Shown piece by piece: positions 8,785 to 17,374 of a stretch of 64,000 bases of DNA (position 1 is its first letter; the number at the start of each line of letters is the position of its first letter). The stretch is from Anaerolineae bacterium. Its GTDB lineage: Bacteria > Chloroflexota > Anaerolineae > 4572-78 > J111. The position numbers were made by a program, and so were the translations under genes. The notes beneath the pieces were generated by a model, which worked only from the letters and a program-made list of their open reading frames with translations, did no database searches and was not told the origin of the DNA. The stretch spans positions 104,197-168,196 of the forward strand of contig JAKLJP010000015.1 in the NCBI GenBank assembly GCA_023151115.1. The letters are read 5' to 3'.

Positions 8785-9786
8785 TTATACTCCCCAACGT
8801 AAGGCTGGCGTATGCACCGGGGCATCCCACAGTGCGGTTAGTTCGTCGTCGGTTTTGAGCAAGGTGATCGAGCAGCCCTGCATTTCCAGCGAGGTGATGT
8901 AGTTGCCCACCAAATTGCGTACAATCTTGATGCCCTTGGCCTGGCAAATCTGGTTAAGCTTGTTGTAGACGATATAAAGTTCGATCAGCGGGGTGCCGCC
9001 CATGCCATTGACCATGGCGATAACACTGTCGCCATTTTTGTAGGGCAGATCGGAGATGATTGCTTCGGCCAGCATTTCGGTGATTTCGTCGGCGCTTTTC
9101 AGTTCCATGCGCTTGCGCCCCGGTTCACCGTGAATGCCGATGCCGATTTCCATTTCATTCTCGCCGATATCAAAGGTGGGTTTACCCGCCGCAGGTACGG
9201 TGCAAGAGGTCAGGGCCATACCCATCGAGCGGCCTTGATCATTGACCTTGCGGCAAATGTCGGCCACTTGCTGCAAATTCATGCGCTTTTCAGCCGCCGC
9301 CCCGCAGATTTTTTCGGCCAGTACGGTGATACCCACGCCGCGCCGGCCCGCGGTGTAGAGACTGTCCTGCACGGCTACGTCGTCGTTGGTCACTACCGCC
9401 ACAACCTCGATGCCTTCGGCCTGGCACAGTTCGGCGGCCATCTCAAAGTTCATCACGTCGCCGGTGTAGTTCTTGACGATGTGCAGCACGCCGGCGCCGC
9501 CATTAACTGCTTTGGTCGCCGCTTCCATCTGGTCGGGAGTGGGCGAGGTGAAGACATCGCCGGGGCAAGCTGCGTCGAGCATGCCCATGCCCACAAAGCC
9601 GCCGTGCATTGGCTCGTGGCCGCTGCCGCCACCGGAGATGACGCCGACTTTTCCCTGGACCGGGGCATCGGCGCGCACGACAATATTGGGATTGTAAAGA
9701 ACTTTGACCAAATCCCCGTGCGCTGCGGCCACCCCGCCCAGCGATTGCGCCACGACATCTTCCGGTTTGTTGATTAGTTTTTTCAT
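8785..9786 (-). CDS. dhaK: Dihydroxyacetone kinase, DhaK (substrate-binding) subunit
   Basis: Binds dihydroxyacetone covalently through a histidine hemiaminal and transfers phosphate together with DhaL. Visible signatures are [15 protein letters not shown] (about residues 51-65), [13 protein letters not shown], and [12 protein letters not shown], which carries the expected covalent His. The length of 333 aa is typical. The start is ATG 9786 with AGGA about 11 nt upstream. It follows glpF by 39 bp and precedes dhaL by 8 bp, so the glp operon can handle free dihydroxyacetone as well as glycerol. Confidence 0.95.
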   Translation of the reverse strand: MKKLINKPEDVVAQSLGGVAAAHGDLVKVLYNPNIVVRADAPVQGKVGVISGGGSGHEPMHGGFVGMGMLDAACPGDVFTSPTPDQMEAATKAVNGGAGVLHIVKNYTGDVMNFEMAAELCQAEGIEVVAVVTNDDVAVQDSLYTAGRRGVGITVLAEKICGAAAEKRMNLQQVADICRKVNDQGRSMGMALTSCTVPAAGKPTFDIGENEMEIGIGIHGEPGRKRMELKSADEITEMLAEAIISDLPYKNGDSVIAMVNGMGGTPLIELYIVYNKLNQICQAKGIKIVRNLVGNYITSLEMQGCSITLLKTDDELTALWDAPVHTPALRWGV

Positions 9787-9825
9787 AACTTGCCCGTCCT
9801 TTCTGTGTAAACTAAAGATTTTACT

Positions 9826-10575
9826 TTAGAGGATCGTTAGCAGTACACCGGCGATAACGCCGCCGATGATCGGGCCGACAACCGGGATCCAGGAGTAACC
9901 CCAGTCGGAGTCGCCCTTGCCGGCAATCGGCAAAACAAAGTGGGCAATGCGCGGGCCGAGGTCACGAGCCGGGTTAATGGCGTAACCGGTCGGGCCGCCC
10001 AGAGAGAGGCCGATGCCCCAGACCAGACAGGCAACCAGATAAGGGCCAAGCCCACCGGCCACCTGGATGCCGCTCACCGGAGTATTGATCTGGAAGATAG
10101 CACCCACCCCCAGCACCAGTACAAACGTGCCGATGATTTCGCAGATGAGGTTGGTGGTAGTATTACGAATGGCCGGGCCGGTGCTGAAGACCGCTAACTT
10201 GGCCCCCTCCGAGCCATCGCCACGCGTGGCATCGAAGTGTGGCAGGTAGGCCAGCCAGACAATAACCGCACCCAAGAAGGCTCCGACAAATTCGCCGATG
10301 AGATAAAAGACGACATCGCCGGCCGGAACAACCCCGGCTGCGAGCAGACCAAACGTAACGGCCGGGTTAAGGTGGGCGCCGCCGCTGCCAAATGCTTGTG
10401 CGGTGAAAACACCAGTTAACACGGCAAAAGCCCAGCCCGCGGTAATGACAATCCACGCGCCGCCGCCGCCGCCCCCTTGACCTTTATTCTTAGCCAAAAC
10501 TACGTTGGCGACGACGCCGTCGCCCAAGATGATCAGCATCATGGTGCCGAGCAATTCACCCAATAAGATACTCAT
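9826..10575 (-). CDS. glpF: Glycerol facilitator (aquaglyceroporin)
   Basis: An MIP-family channel in the cytoplasmic membrane. Both half-helix motifs are present: HLNPAVTFG and INPARDLGPR. The Asp after the second NPAR is typical of glycerol-conducting members. Six hydrophobic membrane segments can be traced. A Gly-rich stretch in the first loop (six consecutive Gly) is unusual. I prefer ATG 10575 (MSILLGE) with GGGGA 9 nt upstream over the in-frame codon at 10593. It is the first gene of the glp operon, downstream of an 870-bp structured leader and intergenic region. Confidence 0.95.
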   Translation of the reverse strand: MSILLGELLGTMMLIILGDGVVANVVLAKNKGQGGGGGGAWIVITAGWAFAVLTGVFTAQAFGSGGAHLNPAVTFGLLAAGVVPAGDVVFYLIGEFVGAFLGAVIVWLAYLPHFDATRGDGSEGAKLAVFSTGPAIRNTTTNLICEIIGTFVLVLGVGAIFQINTPVSGIQVAGGLGPYLVACLVWGIGLSLGGPTGYAINPARDLGPRIAHFVLPIAGKGDSDWGYSWIPVVGPIIGGVIAGVLLTIL

Positions 10576-10856
10576 AGTTGATTTTCCCCTCACACATAAA
10601 GATTATTGGTTTTGTCATAAAACCGTTTATTTGCTTTGAAACCCCGTTGTCAAAGCTTTGTGTGAGACAGGTAGGCGGGTTTCAGATGAACCTACCTTGT
10701 CTTAATTATACTGAAATCTTACAATTTCTCGATATTCTATCCCTCCTTTAACGCTACTGCGCTAAACCGTCTTTTCCTTAGCAAGGATTTAGCCAGAGGC
10801 TAATTCTCCGCCAGGAGCCGGTTACGGTTTCCATTAAAAAACTGCCTCTTTCAATG

Positions 10857-10903
10857 AAAAAGGCATAGCGTTGACTCGTTTTAGCGGGCCAACACTATGC
10901 CTT
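10857..10903 (-). terminator. Hairpin plus U-run upstream of glpF (possible attenuator)
   Basis: Arms 10860-10873 and 10890-10903 (AAGGCATAGCGTTG type, one mismatch) are followed on the minus strand by a run of U. It lies about 280 nt upstream of glpF, so it would act as an upstream terminator or attenuator. Without an identified promoter to its right this stays tentative. Confidence 0.45.
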
Positions 10904-11102
10904 CCATTTTCTGAACAGCAGAAGTTAGGGGCCAAGCTATTTTTTGGCCCAGAGGGATCGTAACTGGCAGAGACAGCGAACCTGACAACCTTGTGGTCAC
11001 GCTTTACACCTTTGTTTTCCCACTAGTTTTTGAATTAGAAAGTCAAACAAGTAGAAACAGGATTGCAGACATGGGCGGACAGAAGAACAGGAGAGGATTT
11101 GG

Positions 11103-11139
11103 ACAAATGTTCACAATCCTCCTGGTTGTGAACATTTGT
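11103..11139. promoter_or_regulatory. Perfect 14-bp inverted repeat, candidate operator
   Basis: ACAAATGTTCACAA and its exact complement are separated by 9 nt. The inner TGTTCACAA...TTGTGAACA looks like a dimeric repressor site. A TATAAT at 11151-11156 lies just downstream on the plus strand, so a bound protein could cover the corresponding -35 region. The regulator is unknown and no glpR-like gene is in the window. Confidence 0.5.
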
Positions 11140-11380
11140 TACACAAGGGCTATAATAGCACTTTTTTCCTATGGAGTCAAGAGAATCGTAGAGAAGTCGT
11201 AGGGTAATCGTAGAAAATTAGTTAGAGAATTTTGATTTTTTTAGCAGGGAATTTAACTAATCTATTATACTGTATTAACAGAAATTTTATCAGTGATAAA
11301 TGTCATAAATGTTTTGGATAAATGACATCTCTCCTAACTTAAATTTTGTGTTTTTTACCCTGCAACCTGACTATCCCTAC

Positions 11381-11409
11381 TTGCCACAGTTTGCCGGTCA
11401 GAGTATAGT
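11381..11409 (+). promoter_or_regulatory. Candidate sigma70-type promoter of the thioredoxin gene
   Basis: TTGCCA (11381-11386), 17-bp spacer, TATAGT (11404-11409). It lies 35 bp upstream of the thioredoxin ATG, leaving room for the AGGAG ribosome-binding site. Confidence 0.5.
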
Positions 11410-11444
11410 TGAGGGTATATTTTGCAAACAGGAGTAAATAGATT

Positions 11445-11774
11445 ATGGCAACGTTAGTGCCTGTGACCGATAACAGCTTTGATGCTGAAGTTTTAAAGTG
11501 TGATATTCCCGTTATTGCCGACTTTTGGGCCGAGTGGTGCGGCCCTTGCAAAACCGTTGACGCTTACCTGGCCGAGATTGCCGCTCAATTTCCTGAACAG
11601 CTAAAAGTGGTCAAGGTGGATATCGAAACTAACCCTCAGGTAACCTCAAATTACCATGTCCTGAACCTCCCGACCCTGATCCTGTTCAAATTTGGCCAAC
11701 CTGTCGAGCGCATGGTCGGCACACTCCCCAAGCAAGCCATTCTGGACAAAATTACGCCTTATTTGGATAGTTAA
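11445..11774 (+). CDS. Thioredoxin
   Basis: A 109-aa single-domain thioredoxin, acting as a cytoplasmic disulfide reductant. The active-site motif WCGPC is at residues 31-35, preceded by VIADFWAEW. The cis-Pro is in NLPTLILF (about residue 75). There is no signal peptide. The start is ATG 11445 with AGGAG upstream and a promoter-like sequence 35 bp away. It stands alone, followed by a purine/pyrimidine-word hairpin that probably ends transcription. The residue after the CGPC block is Lys, as in classical thioredoxins. The sequence does not tell whether it is the main housekeeping copy. Confidence 0.93.
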   Translation: MATLVPVTDNSFDAEVLKCDIPVIADFWAEWCGPCKTVDAYLAEIAAQFPEQLKVVKVDIETNPQVTSNYHVLNLPTLILFKFGQPVERMVGTLPKQAILDKITPYLDS

Positions 11775-11777
11775 ACC

Positions 11778-11845
11778 GGGAGTAAGGAGTAGGCAGTAGA
11801 TAGTAGGGGAATTTTTCTTACTCCCTACTCCTTACTTCCTACTCC
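11778..11845. terminator. Tandem-word hairpin after the thioredoxin gene
   Basis: GGAGTAAGGAGTAGG words pair with CTTACTCCCTACTCCTTACTTCC on the other side of an AT-rich loop containing TTTTT. It lies between convergent genes, so it could terminate both. Confidence 0.55.
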
Positions 11846-11846
11846 T

Positions 11847-12455
11847 TTATATTTGTTTCGCCATCTCGTAGTAGCCGGAGTGCCCCGTAATCCACTTTAA
11901 GAGCCGGCTGCGCCGCTCTGATTGGGTAGTAAACCCCATTTTTTCGTATAAATAAATCGCCGGTAAGTTATCGCGCACAACGGCCAGGGCCAACTTGCTG
12001 GCGTTTTGCTGTTGGGCCACAGTTTCGGCGTGAGCAATCAACCGATGGGCCACACCCTGGCCACGCCAGGCGGGATCAACCCCCAACATTTCGATATAAA
12101 TTTCATTTTGGTGATGAGGGTGACGATTGTCTATCAACAGCATCAGCAGCATGCCCCGCAGCGCCCCCAAAATGCCATTGTTCAATTGCAGGGCGTGCCA
12201 TAGCCAGCGTCCGTCATCGGCTCGCGGCGATGAAGGCGTTTCCAAAACCATAAACCCGGCGACGCCCCCGCCAATTTCGGCCAGTGTGGTTGTTTGCAGA
12301 TGGCGCTCACTCAACCGCAGCCAGTCGCACAGCACCCGCTCGGCTTTGTCGCCTAAAATGGGACCAAACTTATCGGGAAAAGTTGTTACCCACAAACGGG
12401 CCAATACCTGGGCATCATTGAGCGTGGCGGGACGCAGGATGATTTCGCTGGTCAT
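11847..12455 (-). CDS. GNAT-family N-acetyltransferase
   Basis: A 202-aa protein with the GNAT acetyl-CoA motif: VDPAWRGQGVAHRLIAHA (about residues 124-141, with the RGQGVA pyrophosphate loop) and the C-terminal LYEKMGF block. The N-terminal EIILRPATLNDAQVLARLW start is typical of single-domain GNAT enzymes. The substrate cannot be deduced. It is transcribed convergently with the thioredoxin gene and divergently from the CBS/poly(A) polymerase fusion. Confidence 0.85.
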   Translation of the reverse strand: MTSEIILRPATLNDAQVLARLWVTTFPDKFGPILGDKAERVLCDWLRLSERHLQTTTLAEIGGGVAGFMVLETPSSPRADDGRWLWHALQLNNGILGALRGMLLMLLIDNRHPHHQNEIYIEMLGVDPAWRGQGVAHRLIAHAETVAQQQNASKLALAVVRDNLPAIYLYEKMGFTTQSERRSRLLKWITGHSGYYEMAKQI

Positions 12456-12552
12456 AGCCTAATGGGAAGGCTGGAAGAGTTGGAAGAATAGTTTTTTCCA
12501 ACCTTTCAGCCTGCCATTCCTCCTCCCTCCCTTTCTGTGGTATACTGCTCTC

Positions 12553-15198
12553 ATGCACATCATTGTCACTCACGCCAATGCCGATTTTGATGCCGTAGCC
12601 TCGCTGCTAGGCGCATGGCGGCTGTATCCTGAGGCCGTGCCCGTTTTGCCCAACACCCTTAACCGGAACGTGCGTAATTTTGTCACCTTCTATGAAAGTG
12701 AACTGCCCTTTGTTCAGCTTGGCGAATTGGAGCGCAAACCGATTGATCGGCTAACCCTGGTAGACAGCCAGCAGGTCCCAACTCTCAAAGGTTTAAAGCC
12801 AAACGCGCAACTGCACATTATTGACCACCACGAACTGCACCAACCCCCTCCTGCCGGGGCTGTTCTGAGCCTGACCGATACCGGTGCGACAGCCACGTTG
12901 CTGGTTGAACAAATCCGCGAGCTTTCGATCCGCCTGCCGCCGATTGAGGCCACCCTGCTCTTGCTGGGTATTTATGAGGATACCGGCTCGCTGACCTATG
13001 CCAACACCAGTCCGCGTGATCTACACGCCGCCGCCTGGTTGCTGGCCGAAGGCCATGCCCGTCTCGATCTGGTGCGCGAATATCTCAACTACGCCATGAG
13101 CGACGCCCAGAAAGCCCTCTATGAGCAGTTGATCCACAACCTGGAAACGCTGCCCATTCACGGCCACACCATCGTCCTGGCTACGGCTACCACTCATCAT
13201 TATGTCGAAGAAATCAGCACCTTGGCTCACCGCCTGCGCGATTTGTACCAATCGGAGGCGCTGTTTATTTTAGTCGCAATGCAGGACCACGTGCAAATAG
13301 TGGCTCGTTCCATCACCCATGCCATTGACGTGGGCCGGATCACGGAGTTTTTCGGGGGGGGCGGTCACGCCCGAGCGGCGGCCGCCCTGGTCAAAGATAA
13401 AGAACTATGGCGGCTGAGAAAAGAACTGATCCAACTGTTAAAGCTGGAAGTTCAACCGGCCACTACTGTGGCCCAAGTTATGTCCAAAGGTGCGCGGACC
13501 CTGGCCCCAACCGATACCGTTCGCCACGCCGCAGAGATGATGGACCGCTACGGCCACGAAGGCTTTCCGGTGGTTGATCCGGCGACCGGCCGAATTGCCG
13601 GGGTACTTTCTCGTCGCGAAATTGACAAAGCCCGCCGCCACCGGCTGGAAGGTGCGGTCATCAGCCAGTTTATGAAAAAGGGCGAGTTCTTTGTCAGCCC
13701 CAGCGATAGTATTGACGCCGTCCAGGAGTTGATGACGGGTGAAGGTATCGGGCAGGTGCCGGTGGTTGAGGAGCCGGGCGGGCCGGTTATTGGCATTGTC
13801 ACCCGCACCGATTTAATCAATCTGTGGCAGCTTGGCGGCAGCCACAAACCCGCCCGGCCCAATCTGGCCGTCCAACTTGAGCATGTTCTCTCGTCTGAGC
13901 TGTTGCAACTGCTGCGCCAGGCGGGCGAACTGGCCGCTCAACAGGGCAACACCCTTTACCTGGTGGGTGGTTTTGTGCGCGATTTGTTACTTATGATGCT
14001 GATGGGCAACGACGAAAGGGCCAAAGCCAGCCCGCGTTTCGATCTTGATCTGGTGGTTGAAGGTGACGCCATTGGCCTGACCCACCGTCTGTGTGAGCGT
14101 CGAGGCGGGCGGGTGCGCAGCCACGAGCGCTTTGGCACGGCCAAGTGGATTTTAGCTCAGCCTATTCCTTTTGGCTCGACGGCTGCGGCCAAAAATACAC
14201 CCCTCACCTCGCTCGACTTTGTCACCGCCCGGACCGAGTTTTACCGCCACCCCTCGGCGTTGCCGGAGGTGGAGCAGAGTTCTATTCGCCAGGATTTGCA
14301 CCGCCGCGATTTTACCATCAACACCCTGGCCCTCCGTCTCACCCCCGATCATTTTGGCGAACTGCTCGATTTTTACGGCGGCCAGAACGACCTGGAAGCG
14401 CGGCTGATCCGGGTGCTGCACAGCCTCAGCTTTGTCGAAGACCCAACCCGTATGCTCCGGGCGGCCCGTCTGATGGCCCGACTCGATTTTAGCCTGGAAG
14501 AGCGCACCGCCGAACTGCTGGCGAATGCCCTGGATTTGCTGTCACGGGTCAGCGGGGAGCGGATTACCCACGAGCTCGAGTTGATTTTTCAAGAGCGCCA
14601 ACCGGAACGGGCCCTGCGCCAGCTTGATCAATTGGGGATTTTGGCTGCCATCCACCCCGGCCTCATGGTGGACGATTGGCTGATGGAACGGCTGCAACTG
14701 CTTCGCAGCGGCCTGGCCGAGACGCCTTGGGCCGGAACAACGCCCGCGCCGGTTCATTACCTGGGTTTGATGATGTTCTGGCTGGCCGGCGATGAGCAGA
14801 CCGACCTGGCGCAGCGCCTCAATCTACGTACCCACCAACGGGCCACCCTGGTTCAGGTTTATCAACTCCGGCGGAATGTGGCCCAGATTGCCGCCGCCCA
14901 GAGCGCCAGTGCGCTGTATCACCTGCTGGCTCCGGTCTCCGACGATGCCCGTCTGATTGCCTGGCTGGGCCTGGAGGACGAATCGGCCCGCGCTCAATTA
15001 TTACGCTTCCAGCGTGACCTGCGCCATGTCGCCCCCTTGATTGACGGCCACTATCTCAGAACCGAGTTTGGCTTACCTCCCGGCCCAATCTATCGCGTGA
15101 TCATTGATGCTTTACGGGAGGCCCGATTGGATGGGCAAGTTACATCTTTGGAAGAAGAAAAGGCTTTGGTTGAAGAAATTTTGGCTAAAAACAGTTAA
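12553..15198 (+). CDS. DHH phosphoesterase-CBS-poly(A)/CCA nucleotidyltransferase fusion
   Basis: An 881-aa multidomain protein. Residues 1-300 are a DHH/DHHA1 phosphoesterase (HANADFDAVAS, DSQ, IDHHELH, EDTGSLTY and the GGGGHARAAAA nucleotide loop). Residues 310-430 hold two CBS domains. From about 455 there is a class II polymerase-beta-type nucleotidyltransferase head (LVGGFVRDLLL, then the catalytic pair FDLDLV, then RRDFTINTLAL), followed by an RNA-binding body (FVEDPTRMLRAARLMARL). This architecture is known from several deep-branching bacteria, where such proteins add A or CCA to tRNA 3' ends. The presence of both activities here is inferred. The last 4 bp overlap the convergent Rieske gene. 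Confidence 0.93.
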   Translation: MHIIVTHANADFDAVASLLGAWRLYPEAVPVLPNTLNRNVRNFVTFYESELPFVQLGELERKPIDRLTLVDSQQVPTLKGLKPNAQLHIIDHHELHQPPPAGAVLSLTDTGATATLLVEQIRELSIRLPPIEATLLLLGIYEDTGSLTYANTSPRDLHAAAWLLAEGHARLDLVREYLNYAMSDAQKALYEQLIHNLETLPIHGHTIVLATATTHHYVEEISTLAHRLRDLYQSEALFILVAMQDHVQIVARSITHAIDVGRITEFFGGGGHARAAAALVKDKELWRLRKELIQLLKLEVQPATTVAQVMSKGARTLAPTDTVRHAAEMMDRYGHEGFPVVDPATGRIAGVLSRREIDKARRHRLEGAVISQFMKKGEFFVSPSDSIDAVQELMTGEGIGQVPVVEEPGGPVIGIVTRTDLINLWQLGGSHKPARPNLAVQLEHVLSSELLQLLRQAGELAAQQGNTLYLVGGFVRDLLLMMLMGNDERAKASPRFDLDLVVEGDAIGLTHRLCERRGGRVRSHERFGTAKWILAQPIPFGSTAAAKNTPLTSLDFVTARTEFYRHPSALPEVEQSSIRQDLHRRDFTINTLALRLTPDHFGELLDFYGGQNDLEARLIRVLHSLSFVEDPTRMLRAARLMARLDFSLEERTAELLANALDLLSRVSGERITHELELIFQERQPERALRQLDQLGILAAIHPGLMVDDWLMERLQLLRSGLAETPWAGTTPAPVHYLGLMMFWLAGDEQTDLAQRLNLRTHQRATLVQVYQLRRNVAQIAAAQSASALYHLLAPVSDDARLIAWLGLEDESARAQLLRFQRDLRHVAPLIDGHYLRTEFGLPPGPIYRVIIDALREARLDGQVTSLEEEKALVEEILAKNS

Positions 15199-16151
15199 GC
15201 CACGCCAAAAGTGACCCCCAACTCTTTGAGCCACTTGCGATAAGCAATCGCCGTGCGGTCGGAGCGGAGATGGAGTTCAGCCTGTAAATCGAGCGGAAGC
15301 AGTTCGGGCCGCTGCGATTCGACGATAGGTACATCCTGGTCAATAATCAATTTTTGGAAAGCCAGAATGTCGGCATCAGGCGCCTCATCCCGACCTTGCA
15401 CACAGGGGAACATCCAACCGATGCTGTAGGCGTCGTCCACCGGGGTGACGGCCAGGACGGCCGCATATTTTTCCTTGCCGAAATAAGCCATCAAAGGCCG
15501 GAGCACCCGGAAGGTGTAGGAGACGGTGGCCCCAATACCCGTGCCGTCGGGGTCGGGCTGCCACATGCGAATATCTTCAGCTACAATGCCGTCCGGCCCC
15601 ACCTGAACTTCGTAATCGTTGACCTCAGCGTGTTCCGGTTCGCCCAGGTAGCCGGCGTGAACAAAGGGCAGGTGGGCCATATCCAAAAAGTTTTCGATGG
15701 CCCGCGGCGCATGGGCGCGGTAGGGGTGCGGCCCGGATACAACCGAGCGATAAGTCGGGTCGTCCCATTCCGGGAAGGGCGGCAGGTTGGGTTGGGGTTG
15801 GCCCAGCGAAACCCAAATAGCGCCGTAACGTTCGGTGGCTTGATAAACTTTTACCCGCGCTTTTTCGGGGGGTGTTTGGCCGGGATGGGCCGGAATATGC
15901 ACGCAGCGGCCTTCGCTGTTATAAGACCAGCCATGATAGGGACAGATCAGGGTTTCACCTTCCACCTGGCCCAACGACAGCCGCGTGCCCCGGTGAATGC
16001 ACAAATCTTGCCAGGCCAACACTTGACCATTCAGCCGCCAGACCACCACATCCTCACCCAACACGCGGGCCGGCATGAGCTGCCCCTCGGCCAAATCTGC
16101 GGCGCGTCCCACCACGTGCCACTCGTTGATAAGTACGGGATCGTTAATCAT
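15195..16151 (-). CDS. Rieske non-heme iron oxygenase, alpha-type subunit (copy 1)
   Basis: A 318-aa cytoplasmic oxygenase of the VanA/aromatic-ring-hydroxylase class. The Rieske [2Fe-2S] ligands are C51-x-H53 and C70-x2-H73 (CIHRG, CPYHGW). The mononuclear iron motif is ENFLDMAHLPFVH (D-x2-H-x4-H). The C-terminal block QRPELLPLDL...RSDRTAIAYRKWL is nearly identical to the paralogue at 21419-22387. No ferredoxin or reductase gene lies nearby. It is the last gene of the array that begins with copy 2 and a BMP-type transporter, separated from the transporter by a 245-bp nested palindrome. Such enzymes often perform O- or N-demethylation. An N-demethylase role on a purine is a hypothesis from context only. 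Confidence 0.88.
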   Translation of the reverse strand: MINDPVLINEWHVVGRAADLAEGQLMPARVLGEDVVVWRLNGQVLAWQDLCIHRGTRLSLGQVEGETLICPYHGWSYNSEGRCVHIPAHPGQTPPEKARVKVYQATERYGAIWVSLGQPQPNLPPFPEWDDPTYRSVVSGPHPYRAHAPRAIENFLDMAHLPFVHAGYLGEPEHAEVNDYEVQVGPDGIVAEDIRMWQPDPDGTGIGATVSYTFRVLRPLMAYFGKEKYAAVLAVTPVDDAYSIGWMFPCVQGRDEAPDADILAFQKLIIDQDVPIVESQRPELLPLDLQAELHLRSDRTAIAYRKWLKELGVTFGVA

Positions 16152-16179
16152 GAGAGTACCTCCTTGTATACGGTAATCA

Positions 16180-16396
16180 GTAGACAGTAATCAGTGACCA
16201 GTAATGGGTGAACAGTATAGATGTCCAGAAAAGTTTTTCCAGCCCTTGTGGGCCGAGATTGGGAGATTAGGGGATTTTTCCTTTGTTTTTAACCAGTTTT
16301 TAATCCCCAAATCCCCTAATCCCGGCGAAAACTTTTCTAGAGGACTATAATGAGGATAGTAAACTGACAACTGATGACTGATCACTGATAACTACC
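16180..16396. repeat. Three-layer nested palindrome (about 215 bp)
   Basis: An outer pair of CAGTAATCAGTGACCAGTAA-like and ACTGATGACTGATCACTG words encloses AGAAAAGTTTTTCC/GCGAAAACTTTTC, which encloses GATTAGGGGATTT/AATCCCCTAATC. Three unrelated inverted repeats nest like successive insertions into each other's loops. No ORF is supported. Confidence 0.65.
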
Positions 16397-17374
16397 TTAC
16401 CGCGCTCCACGAATATACGGCTCACCCAGGGCTTCGGGCTGCTCGGTTTTCTTGATGCCGCGCAGCAGCACCAGGATGGTGAGCAAATAGGGCAACATCA
16501 GCAGCACTTCGTAGGGAATACTTTCATCGCCCAGGGCCTGGATGCGAAACTGGACGGCATCGGCCAGGCCGAAGAGCAGCGCTCCGACCACCGCCAGGCC
16601 GGGGTTCCAGCGGGCAAAAATAACCAGGGCCACGGCAATCCAGCCCCGCCCGGCGGTAACGCCCTCCCGGAAAATGTGGAGTTGAGCTACACTTAACACC
16701 GCGCCCCCCAGCCCGGCCAAAGCCGCACCAATCAAAGTGGCCGTATAGCGCACACGGCTGACGCTCAGCCCCGATGTTTCAGCGGCGCTGGGTTTTTCGC
16801 CCACAGCGCGAATATTCAGGCCGAGGGTAGTGTGGTTGAGCAAAAACCAACTGCCCAACACCACCAAAACAGTCAAATAAACGGCCATATCTTGATTGAA
16901 AAGAACCTCGCCCAGCACCGGGATATCTGACAAAATTGGAATGGGGATTGGCTCGAAGCCGGTCACACGGGCAGCCAGTGTATCGAACTGCTGCCGGAAG
17001 ATGTAGGCGCTCAAGCCCTGCCCCAGTAGCACCAGCATAACGCTGCTAATCACCTGATCGGCCTTGAGGGTAACAGCCAGGAAGGCCATAATCAGCCCCA
17101 TCAACAGGCCGGCGATAATGCCGGCCAACAGCCCCAGCCAGGCTGCCGCCGTCGGGTCTATACCCACCGCCGGATTATTTTCCAGATGCCAGGTGACGAC
17201 AAAGCCGGCCATAGCCCCCATCAGCATCATGCCTTCCAGCCCCAGGTTTAACACCCCCCCTTTTTCGGTGATGATTTCGCCAATCACCGCCAACAAAATC
17301 GGGATAGCCAGCCGGAGGCCGGAGGTCAAGATAGCGACCAGAAAGGTGGTGGTCAAAATTTGTTCCAGCGTCAT
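16397..17374 (-). CDS. BMP-family (purine nucleoside-type) ABC transporter permease, second subunit
   Basis: A 325-aa integral membrane protein of the BPD_transp_2 (LivM/RbsC-like) class. The opening IPILLAVIGEIITEKGGVLNLGLEGMM region is the signature of the YufQ/NupQ-type permeases that work with BMP lipoproteins. The later GLNIRAVGEKPSAAETSGLSV loop is the expected ATPase-contact motif. About 8-9 hydrophobic segments are visible. It overlaps the upstream permease by 4 bp (ATGA), so the two are translationally coupled. The substrate is probably a nucleoside or related purine, judged from family precedent (PnrA, NupNOPQ). Confidence 0.88.
   Translation of the reverse strand: MTLEQILTTTFLVAILTSGLRLAIPILLAVIGEIITEKGGVLNLGLEGMMLMGAMAGFVVTWHLENNPAVGIDPTAAAWLGLLAGIIAGLLMGLIMAFLAVTLKADQVISSVMLVLLGQGLSAYIFRQQFDTLAARVTGFEPIPIPILSDIPVLGEVLFNQDMAVYLTVLVVLGSWFLLNHTTLGLNIRAVGEKPSAAETSGLSVSRVRYTATLIGAALAGLGGAVLSVAQLHIFREGVTAGRGWIAVALVIFARWNPGLAVVGALLFGLADAVQFRIQALGDESIPYEVLLMLPYLLTILVLLRGIKKTEQPEALGEPYIRGAR

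Larger units (their letters stand above)
10576..11444. other. 870-bp divergent intergenic region with structured glpF leader
   Basis: No convincing gene. On the minus strand it contains a chain of short stem-loops upstream of glpF: GGGCCAA/TTGGCCC (10929-10950), a 14-bp hairpin with U-run (10860-10903), TTAGCC/GGCTAA, TCCTT/AAGGA and TTTAGCGC/GCGTTAAA (about 10745-10800), and AGGTAGG/CCTACCT around 10668-10697 just downstream of a TATAAT-like box. On the plus side it holds a 14-bp operator-like palindrome and a promoter for the thioredoxin gene. Confidence 0.6.

Noticed and set aside
10993..11202. 69-codon plus-strand frame upstream of the thioredoxin gene
   Set aside because: It overlaps the operator-like palindrome, has no Shine-Dalgarno and no recognisable protein features.
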